Below, piece by piece: positions 1-5,178 of a stretch of 5,928 bases of DNA. Position numbers and translations under genes: made by a program. This DNA is from Synergistes sp. (GTDB taxonomy: Bacteria; Synergistota; Synergistia; Synergistales; Synergistaceae): contig JAEEYY010000061.1 in NCBI GenBank assembly GCA_016288355.1, forward strand, positions 1-5,928. The letters run 5' to 3'. The stretch's first letter is position 1, and each line of letters starts with the position of its first letter. Under the pieces are notes generated by a model, which worked only from the letters and a program-made list of their open reading frames with translations, ran no database searches and was not told the DNA's origin.

Positions 1-19
1 ATCTGATAACAGATAACAG

Positions 20-60
20 ACAGGAATGGATGACAGCTTTGTCTCCATTCCTGTTTTTTT
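20..60 (+). terminator. Strong rho-independent terminator of an upstream gene outside the window
   Basis: Arms 20-30 (ACAGGAATGGA) and 44-54 (TCCATTCCTGT) pair perfectly over 11 bp. After a one-base bulge (T31) the stem continues with GACA (32-35) and TGTC (40-43) around a GCTT tetraloop. Seven T residues (54-60) follow immediately, the classical layout of a + strand intrinsic terminator. No coding region in the window ends just before it, so it most likely closes a gene lying left of position 1. The tail on the opposite strand is not T-rich, so it should act mainly on + strand transcription. It insulates the aldehyde dehydrogenase from upstream readthrough. Confidence 0.88.
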
Positions 61-101
61 CACTAAAGTACTGTCACCTCAATATCCATAAGCAGTACCC
101 C

Positions 102-130
102 TTAATAACCGATTTATGCTATTCTATACG
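102..130 (+). promoter_or_regulatory. Candidate sigma-70-type promoter for the aldehyde dehydrogenase
   Basis: TTAATA (102-107, 4 of 6 matches to TTGACA) lies exactly 17 bp before TATACG (125-130, 4 of 6 matches to TATAAT). The surrounding stretch, about 80-150, is clearly more AT-rich than the genes. A start near 137 would give a leader of about 65 nt that contains the palindrome at 151-166 and the ribosome binding site. Overlapping alternatives for the -10 box (TATGCT at 115-120) exist. The location just after a strong terminator supports a promoter here, but the exact boxes are an inference. Confidence 0.45.
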
Positions 131-136
131 CAAACA

Positions 137-166
137 AGACAAAGTGTTTTTGTCTGCCGGCAGACA
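137..166 (+). promoter_or_regulatory. Perfect 16-bp palindrome, with an overlapping alternative hairpin, in the leader of the aldehyde dehydrogenase gene
   Basis: TGTCTGCCGGCAGACA at 151-166 is a perfect inverted repeat, and a further CAGACA half-site occurs at 175-180. It sits about 20 bp downstream of the proposed -10 box and 35 bp before the start codon. This is a typical place for a repressor dimer to bind as a roadblock. Upstream, AGACAAA (137-143) can pair with TTTGTCT (149-155) around a 5-nt loop. That hairpin shares bases 151-155 with the palindrome, so in RNA the two are mutually exclusive. No following T-run is present, so it is not an ordinary terminator. Which regulator binds, if any, cannot be told from the sequence. 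Confidence 0.5.
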
Positions 167-201
167 GAACGCAGCAGACATCATACGAAAGGGGAATTTG
201 T

Positions 202-1722
202 ATGAACGCAGCAATAGAAAGAAAAAAGTACTGTATCGACGGTAAATGGCTGGCATCAGAAACAGACAGATATATGCCGATAACGGACTCAAGCACCGGA
301 GACATCATCGCCGAAGTGCCATGCTGCACGCCGGCGGAAGTCGACGCAGCCATAGCATCGGCGCAGAAGGCGTTTTATGAATGGTCGGGCCTTTCTATTG
401 CGAAGCGCGTGCAGTATATGTTCAAATGGCGCGACGTACTCATCGCTCATAAAGAAGAGCTCTCAGTGCTCTGCGCGAAGGAGCTCGGCAAAACGCTGAA
501 CGAAGCGCGCGGAGACGTGCAGAAAGCGATAGAGCCGACCGAGCTTGCCTGCGCAATGCCGGCCCTGATAGAAGGGGACTGCGCGCTTCAGGTGACGACA
601 GGCTACGATACGTCGACATACAGAATGCCGCTCGGCGTTACGGCGGGCATCGTTCCGATGAACTTCCCGGCGATGATACCGTGGGGATGGATGGTGCCGC
701 TTGCTATTGCCTGCGGCAATACCGTCGTGCTCAAAGCAAACAGCAACACTCCTCTTACATCTATGCGCATGCTTGAACTCTTCTACGAGGAGGGCGGCTT
801 CCCGGAAGGCGTGGTGAACCTTGTCACCTGCAGCCGCAAAGAAGCGGATATCTTCCTTACGGATCCGTGCATAAAAGCGGTGACCTTCGTAGGGACAACC
901 GGTGTCGGCAAAGACGTCTACTCCAGGGCCGCCGCTAACGGAAAGCGCGTACAGTCCCAGTGTGAAGCAAAGAACCATGCGCTGCTGCTGGAAGACGCTG
1001 ATCTTGAGGCGGCCACCAACGCGATAATCAATTCGACATACGGCTGCGCAGGCATGAGATGTATGGCGCTTCCTGTCGTCTGCGTGCAGGAGAGCATAGC
1101 CGACCGCTTCGTGGCTTTGCTCAAAGAAAAGGCTACGGCGCTTAAAGTCGGATGCGCATATAAAGAAGAAACACAGCTTGGTCCTGTCGTTTCCGCTGAG
1201 CACAAACGCAAGGTCTGCGAATGGATACAGCGCGGAGTCGACGAAGGCGCGGAACTCGTGCTTGACGGACGCGGAATAAGCGTCCCCGGCTACGAAAACG
1301 GCTTCTTCGTCGGACCCACGATACTTGACAAGGTCAAACCGGGCATGAGCGTCGGCGACTGCGAGATATTCGGCCCCGTTACCACTGTAAAGCGCGTAAA
1401 AGACTATGACGAAGGCATCAGCATAATGAACGCGAACCCGTTTGCAAACGGCTCCTGCATATTCACGCAGAGCGGCTATTATTCGCGCCGCTTCGTTATG
1501 GAGACTGACGGCGGCATGGTCGGAGTAAACGTGGGCATCCCGGTGCCTACGGCCTACTTCCCCTTCTCAGGCAACAAGGATTCTTTCTTCGGCGATCTGC
1601 ACGTGCTTGGCCGCGACGGCTACAACTTCTTCACGCGGGCAAAGACCGTAACGACGCACTGGTTCGACGAAAAAGCGTCAAAGCGCCGCGTAGGCACATG
1701 GGAAGGCAGCACGGAAGCATAA
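202..1722 (+). CDS. CoA-acylating methylmalonate-semialdehyde dehydrogenase-like aldehyde dehydrogenase (MmsA/IolA family)
   Basis: A full-length 506-aa cytoplasmic aldehyde dehydrogenase. Family members oxidise (methyl)malonate semialdehyde with NAD and CoA, giving propionyl-CoA or acetyl-CoA in valine, beta-alanine or inositol breakdown. Family hallmarks seen are LGKTLNEARGDV (95-106), PLGVTAGIVPMNFPAMIP (143-160), the nucleotide loop FVGTTGVGKDVY (229-240), AKNHALLLEDAD (256-267), GCAGMRCMAL with catalytic Cys287, EIFGPV (388-393), GMVGVNVGIPVP (438-449) and KDSFFGDLH (459-467). The general-base Glu of hydrolytic ALDHs is absent (Gln253 by alignment), as expected for CoA-acylating members. 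Unusual points are KANSNTP (178-184) where the family has KPSE, CE at 254-255 where the family usually has GG, and a charged tail of about 19 residues after TVTTHW. The ATG at 202 is preceded by AAAGGGG (188-194) at 7 nt spacing, which fixes the start. The gene appears monocistronic, between its own promoter region and a terminator. The fold is certain. The exact aldehyde and cofactor are not, because no pathway partner is visible and the substitutions may shift specificity. Confidence 0.9.
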   Translation: MNAAIERKKYCIDGKWLASETDRYMPITDSSTGDIIAEVPCCTPAEVDAAIASAQKAFYEWSGLSIAKRVQYMFKWRDVLIAHKEELSVLCAKELGKTLNEARGDVQKAIEPTELACAMPALIEGDCALQVTTGYDTSTYRMPLGVTAGIVPMNFPAMIPWGWMVPLAIACGNTVVLKANSNTPLTSMRMLELFYEEGGFPEGVVNLVTCSRKEADIFLTDPCIKAVTFVGTTGVGKDVYSRAAANGKRVQSQCEAKNHALLLEDADLEAATNAIINSTYGCAGMRCMALPVVCVQESIADRFVALLKEKATALKVGCAYKEETQLGPVVSAEHKRKVCEWIQRGVDEGAELVLDGRGISVPGYENGFFVGPTILDKVKPGMSVGDCEIFGPVTTVKRVKDYDEGISIMNANPFANGSCIFTQSGYYSRRFVMETDGGMVGVNVGIPVPTAYFPFSGNKDSFFGDLHVLGRDGYNFFTRAKTVTTHWFDEKASKRRVGTWEGSTEA

Positions 1723-1757
1723 GTTAAAGGCGTCAGAAATTACCAACTATAAAGCAG

Positions 1758-1799
1758 CAGGGGCGCACTTTTAAAATAAGCGCGCCCCTGTTTATTTTA
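1758..1799 (+). terminator. Rho-independent terminator of the aldehyde dehydrogenase gene
   Basis: CAGGGGCGC (1758-1766) pairs perfectly with GCGCCCCTG (1782-1790) over 9 bp, with a 15-nt AT-rich loop. It is followed by the T-rich tail TTTATTTTA (1791-1799). It lies 35 bp after the TAA stop of the + strand gene and 20 bp from the end of the convergent - strand phosphoesterase gene. Read on the - strand the same stem is followed by CTGCTTTATAG, a weak U-tract, so it may also slow or stop transcription from the right, but less well. Confidence 0.85.
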
Positions 1800-1819
1800 T
1801 ATGTATATGTGAAACCCGT

Positions 1820-2965
1820 TTATTTGCTTTTCGCTGCCGTAAGCGTAATGACAGTTATCTCCGCAGGGTCGAAAAGGCGCATCAGAAAGCCGTTCCATAT
1901 CCCGGTCCCGGGAGATACATAGAGCTTCATATCCCCCGCGTCGTAAAGTCCGCGCAGAAATCCGCCGTTGAACTTTTTCACTAAAGATGACAGAAGAGGC
2001 GCCATGCCCCCGTGCGTATGCCCGGAAAGCTGCAGAGAAACGCCCCGGGCAGCGTTGCGGACAGCTTTTCCCGGCTGGTGATCAAGCAGTATAACGCATG
2101 CTTCAGGCGAAATTCCCGAAAGAGCCTTTTTAAGATCCGGAAGTTCGCGTCCCGGGAAACGGCGCGCAGCCTCGTCGGCCACGCCTGCTATGACCAGATC
2201 CGCGCCCTCATGCCGGATGACGGTGTGCTCATTCAGCAGGATCTTTATACCGAGCCTGTTTTCAATAAAACTTTTCCATTCGTCCGGGCCAAAATAATAT
2301 TCGTGGTTGCCGAGCACGCCAAAAACGCCGCAGCGCGCGCTAAGCGCCGCAAGCGGAAGCACGTCGCCGCTTCTTATATCCACTCTGCCGTCGATAAAAT
2401 CACCGGCTATAAGTATCAGATCGGCAGACGCTGCGTTTGCCGCGTCAGTCACCCCGCGAGCAAAATCAGCGCGTCTTGACGCGCTTATATGCAGGTCGCT
2501 CAGCAGCACTATTTTAAATCCGTCAAATTCAGGGGGCAGCTTCTCCAGCGCGATCCCTACATCAGCCGTACGCGGCAGCCGCTGCGCTTCATAGAGTCCG
2601 TAAAGCGCACAGAAGAAAGAAAGCGCAACGATCACGGCAGCCGTTACCGGGCCGGTATGAAACGCGGGAACGGCTTTGCAGAAATATCTGAGAACAGCCG
2701 CGGCAAGCAGGAAAAGATCCTTGCAGAGCGTGAAAAGGAACATCAGGAAAAGGGCGCAGAAAGCACCGCCGTAAGCTGCTATCACCCACACAGGCAGCTC
2801 CGGCGAAAAGAAATCACCGCCGAAATAAAGAAAAAACTGCTGTTTTAAGGCAGCGGCAAAAAGCAGCAGCGACATCACTGTCTTTGCGGCTATAGACAGC
2901 GGCAGAGGCAGCACCAGCCTGAGCGTCAGATATACAGGAAGCAGAAGCGGCACAAACCTGAACAT
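1820..2965 (-). CDS. Membrane-anchored calcineurin-like metallophosphoesterase (YkuE/YaeI/LpxG-like)
   Basis: A 381-aa protein: an N-terminal membrane region of four or five hydrophobic segments (about residues 2-23, 28-46, 58-80, 82-96 and 106-123), then a metallophosphoesterase domain from about 146. All dimetal-site motifs are present in order: SDLH (Asp157, His159), GDFIDG (Asp189), GNHE (Asn220, His221), LDHQP (His296) and GHTHGG (His316, His318). It should therefore be catalytically competent, hydrolysing a phosphomonoester, phosphodiester or pyrophosphate at the membrane surface. Relatives include YkuE, YaeI and chlamydial LpxG, a UDP-2,3-diacylglucosamine hydrolase of lipid A synthesis. 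The actual substrate is not decided here. The ATG at 2965 is preferred because the membrane segment begins right after it and a promoter-like TATACT lies 6 bp upstream. An in-frame GTG at 2998 would add 11 residues (MPVRACGYTKR) but has no ribosome binding site and would overlap the proposed -35 box. The ATG also lacks a clear Shine-Dalgarno. The gene follows the importer operon on the same strand after about 120 bp, with no functional link obvious. Confidence 0.87.
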   Translation of the reverse strand: MFRFVPLLLPVYLTLRLVLPLPLSIAAKTVMSLLLFAAALKQQFFLYFGGDFFSPELPVWVIAAYGGAFCALFLMFLFTLCKDLFLLAAAVLRYFCKAVPAFHTGPVTAAVIVALSFFCALYGLYEAQRLPRTADVGIALEKLPPEFDGFKIVLLSDLHISASRRADFARGVTDAANAASADLILIAGDFIDGRVDIRSGDVLPLAALSARCGVFGVLGNHEYYFGPDEWKSFIENRLGIKILLNEHTVIRHEGADLVIAGVADEAARRFPGRELPDLKKALSGISPEACVILLDHQPGKAVRNAARGVSLQLSGHTHGGMAPLLSSLVKKFNGGFLRGLYDAGDMKLYVSPGTGIWNGFLMRLFDPAEITVITLTAAKSK

Positions 2966-3083
2966 ACGCTTAGTATAGCCGCAGGCGCGCACCGGCACAA
3001 CCGCGAACCACGAACGGATATATCCATGCCGCAGCCTGCCCCGCTCTTTTCAGAATGCTGAGGCTTTGTTGAAACGTTTTTTA
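2966..3083 (-). other. Intergenic spacer between importer ATPase and metallophosphoesterase, no terminator seen
   Basis: The 118 bp after the ATPase stop contain tandem stop codons, a 10-bp palindrome GGATATATCC (3016-3025) and the candidate phosphoesterase promoter. I found no GC-rich hairpin followed by a T-run on the - strand. Importer transcripts may therefore read through into the phosphoesterase gene, or stop by a factor-dependent route. Confidence 0.5.
2972..3000 (-). promoter_or_regulatory. Candidate promoter for the metallophosphoesterase, placing the transcript start at or near its ATG
   Basis: Reading the - strand, TTGTGC (complement of 2995-3000) is followed after exactly 17 bp by TATACT (complement of 2972-2977, 5 of 6 matches to TATAAT). 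The -35 box matches only TTG. With usual -10 to +1 spacing the transcript would begin at about 2965, the first base of the chosen ATG, implying a leaderless or nearly leaderless mRNA. This agrees with the missing Shine-Dalgarno sequence. The spacing is good but the evidence is short-motif only. Confidence 0.4.
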
Positions 3084-4181
3084 TCAGATCTTTGAATAAA
3101 CAGTCTTGGCGCTGACTCCGGGGCACATCCCCAGTTTTCCGGAAAGGGCGCTTATGACCTCGTTAGGCGCGTCGATTATCACGCTTATTATCGAGATGTT
3201 GCGCTCACGGTACGGCATGCCCATGCGGGCAATGATAAATCTGCTGTATTCATGCAGCAGTTTATTGATCTTATCCGCAGCCTCCGTGTCCTCTATTATG
3301 ATGCCGATCTGCGCTATCCTGGTCTCCATTTTCATCAGCCTTTCAGTCTGCACACACTCATCTTTTTCCAACGGCAGGATGCTTGCGTAATCTCGACGGC
3401 CGACCCTGAACCGGTGTATATGAATATCTATTTCGAATGCGTTTTTTAAATTTTCTTCGGTAAGCACACATGAAGCGCTGCCGCTCACAGAGCTTCTGTC
3501 AGGCATGAGCAGAAGCGCTTTCTGCGCTATATCCATTGCGTGCTCCGGGTAATGCGTATTCACTATCGCGGCAATTCCCCTCTCTTTGCAGAGAGAGGAG
3601 ATCGTGGACAAAACTTTCTTCTGGTTTTTAAAATCCAGATTCGATTCCGGCTCGTCAAGCACTAAAAGGCGCGGTTCCGCGGCAAGCGCGCGCGCTATAA
3701 GCACGAGCTGGTATTCGCCGCCGCTTATCCTGCTGCACAGTTTGCCTGCCAGTGCGGAAACGCCTGCCAGCTCCATCGCTTCCCTGGCCGCTCTTATATC
3801 TTTTTCACCCGGCATCGCTCCCCCCCGGATGTGAGGATTTCTGCCGAGCAGAACCATTTCATCCACCCTGTAGACAAAGGAGGAAAGCCTGGCCTGCGGC
3901 ACATAGCCGACCGACTTCCAGAAGTCCCCCGCCGGGATATGCTTGATGTCGCGTCCTTTCAGGAATGTCGCCCCGCGTTTCCACTTCCGCAGCCCGAGCA
4001 TGCACTTCAGCAGGGTTGTCTTTCCGGCTCCGTTTGCGCCCAGCACGCACAGGATATCGGGCTCTTCGATGCAGAAACTAATATCGCGCAGAATATCCGT
4101 GCCTTCATCATAATAAAACCAGCCGCCGCGCACTTCCAGAAGAGGGGAAACGGAATGATCCGCAGTTATCCCGCTGTTCAT
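3084..4181 (-). CDS. FecE/BtuD-type ABC importer ATPase fused to a C-terminal TM1266-like (hydrogenase regulator, ACT-fold) domain
   Basis: A 365-aa cytoplasmic ATPase that powers the adjacent FecCD-type permease. The ABC domain spans about 14-271. It has Walker A GANGAGKTT (48-56), Q-loop Gln96 in YVPQ, LLGRNPH (111-117, typical of siderophore and B12 importers), signature ISGGEYQ (152-158), Walker B LLVLDEP (Asp176, Glu177), D-loop SNLD (180-183) and switch His210 in NTHYP. All catalytic residues are intact. FecE/BtuD proteins usually stop near 250-275 aa. Here the frame runs on through a short linker into residues 285-365, which resemble the whole small TM1266 family: IGIIIED (292-298), LLHEYSRFIIARMGMPYRER (308-327), ISALSGKLGMCPGVSAKT (343-360). 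The start ATG overlaps the permease stop by 4 bp (ATGA) and is preceded by AGGGGG at 9 nt. The gene ends with tandem stops TGA TAA. The fusion is directly visible in one open frame. Its regulatory role is inferred. Confidence 0.93.
   Translation of the reverse strand: MNSGITADHSVSPLLEVRGGWFYYDEGTDILRDISFCIEEPDILCVLGANGAGKTTLLKCMLGLRKWKRGATFLKGRDIKHIPAGDFWKSVGYVPQARLSSFVYRVDEMVLLGRNPHIRGGAMPGEKDIRAAREAMELAGVSALAGKLCSRISGGEYQLVLIARALAAEPRLLVLDEPESNLDFKNQKKVLSTISSLCKERGIAAIVNTHYPEHAMDIAQKALLLMPDRSSVSGSASCVLTEENLKNAFEIDIHIHRFRVGRRDYASILPLEKDECVQTERLMKMETRIAQIGIIIEDTEAADKINKLLHEYSRFIIARMGMPYRERNISIISVIIDAPNEVISALSGKLGMCPGVSAKTVYSKI
3087..3335 (-). other. TM1266-like C-terminal domain, with possible internal translation start
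   Basis: This covers residues 283-365 of the ATPase. The region has the length and pattern of stand-alone TM1266 proteins of about 80-86 aa, named putative iron-only hydrogenase system regulators. Their fold resembles the ACT-like C-terminal domain of NikR. Met285 (ATG at 3327-3329) lies exactly where the stand-alone proteins begin (METRIAQIGIIIED). An AAAGG sequence (complement of 3339-3343) sits 9 nt before it, so a separate small protein could also be made. The canonical NikR nickel ligands (HxH plus a downstream Cys) are not visible; only His310 and Cys353 are potential metal ligands. The domain match is from memory of the family and is strong. The internal start is speculative. Confidence 0.75.
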
Positions 4182-5176
4182 GCTTTAATGCCCCCTGTCC
4201 TGCGCAGCAGAAATATGAAGAAGGGAGCTCCTATCATTGCGGTCAGTATCGACGACGGTATCTCGGAAGCCGTGGCGCTTCTGGCCACGGTGTCGATAGC
4301 CAGCATGAAAAGAGCGCCCAAAACGACGCTCGAAGGTATCACGCGCCTGTTGTCGTTGCCGAAGAGCATCCTTGACGCATGAGGTATCAGAAGCCCGACC
4401 CATCCTATCAGGCCGCACATAGAAACGACCGACGCGGTTATCGCGGCGGCTGACAGCACGACAAAGAATCTCGTTTTTTTAACGTCCACGCCCAAAGACT
4501 GTGCTTCGTCGTCTGAGAGCGTCATCGCGTTGAGACGCCAGCGGTAATACCATATGACCGCAGTACCCGCTATTATCAGCGGCGAGCCGAAGAGCAGGCT
4601 TTCCTTCGTTGTGCCGGAAAGTGAGCCCATAAGCCAGAATGTCACGGCCGGCAGTACATCCTGAGGGTCTGCTGCAAATTTCACGAGAGAGACCAGAGCC
4701 GAAAAAAGTGCGCTGGTGACCATGCCGGCCAGTATCATCATGATCACCGAAGATGACCCGCGTATACGGCTGACAAAAAGTACCAGCGCGACGGCAAAAA
4801 GGCCTGACGCCAGCGCGCAAAGCTGCACGCCGGCCGACGGCAGGCCGAGAAGTATACCCAGAGCCGCGCCGAATGAGGCGCCTGTTGCCACGCCCAGCGT
4901 GTCAGGCGTAGCAAGGGGGTTGGAGAAGAGCGCCTGAAAAGCTCCTCCCGCAACACCGAGACCGGCGCCTGCAAGCATTGCAAGCAGAACCCGCGGCAGA
5001 CGAATATTGAGCACTATATCAGATACCATCTGCGGCGCAGGCGCGCTGAAAAGCGACGGACAGAGAGCTGAGAGCACCTCCTGCGCAGAAAGCGGAAATC
5101 TTCCCGCCATCAGCGCCGCGGCTGGAGAAATGATAAGCGCTGCCAGAAGCAGTGCGGCTGCCGCTCTTCCCCTCAT
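4178..5176 (-). CDS. FecCD/BtuC-type ABC importer permease
   Basis: A 332-aa polytopic inner-membrane protein of the FecCD family, which forms a homodimer or heterodimer with about ten membrane helices per subunit and imports ferric siderophores, haem, corrinoids or other metal chelates. Its length is normal for the family. Family landmarks are a hydrophobic first helix (7-24), IRLPRVLLAMLAGAGLG (58-74), GAFQALFSNPLATPDTLG (78-95), the ATPase-contact stretch DDEAQSLGVD (222-231), the conserved GLIGWVGLLIPHASRM (255-270) and a C-terminal IPSSILTAMIGAPFFIFLL (306-324). The ATG lies 2 bp after the TAG stop of the substrate-binding protein and has no good Shine-Dalgarno (AAAAAATAGCA precedes it), which implies translational coupling. 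Its stop overlaps the ATPase ATG. Only one permease gene is present, so a homodimer is expected. The family is certain. The substrate cannot be read from the permease. Confidence 0.95.
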   Translation of the reverse strand: MRGRAAAALLLAALIISPAAALMAGRFPLSAQEVLSALCPSLFSAPAPQMVSDIVLNIRLPRVLLAMLAGAGLGVAGGAFQALFSNPLATPDTLGVATGASFGAALGILLGLPSAGVQLCALASGLFAVALVLFVSRIRGSSSVIMMILAGMVTSALFSALVSLVKFAADPQDVLPAVTFWLMGSLSGTTKESLLFGSPLIIAGTAVIWYYRWRLNAMTLSDDEAQSLGVDVKKTRFFVVLSAAAITASVVSMCGLIGWVGLLIPHASRMLFGNDNRRVIPSSVVLGALFMLAIDTVARSATASEIPSSILTAMIGAPFFIFLLRRTGGIKA

Positions 5177-5178
5177 TG

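Noticed and set aside
5..18. Tandem GATAACA GATAACA at the left edge
   Set aside because: Only two 7-bp copies directly before the terminator. This is too short to call a repeat array or binding site.
65..234. Ten-base direct repeat AAAGTACTGT at 65-74 and 225-234
   Set aside because: The second copy is inside the coding sequence (Lys-Tyr-Cys codons) and no duplication signature flanks either copy. Chance is the simplest explanation.
463..1203. Long open frame (246 codons) on the - strand inside the aldehyde dehydrogenase gene
   Set aside because: It lies antisense to a certain gene. Its translation is rich in Arg, His and Cys with no recognisable domain, as expected from the reverse complement of a GC-biased coding sequence.
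2926..3126. Short - strand frame of 66 codons over the importer/phosphoesterase spacer
   Set aside because: It overlaps the ends of both neighbouring genes in another frame, starts inside the ATPase gene, and lacks a ribosome site or recognisable motif.
3831..4382. + strand open frame of 183 codons opposite the ATPase and permease genes
   Set aside because: It runs antisense across the boundary of two well-supported genes, has no ribosome site or known motif, and is explained by their codon bias.
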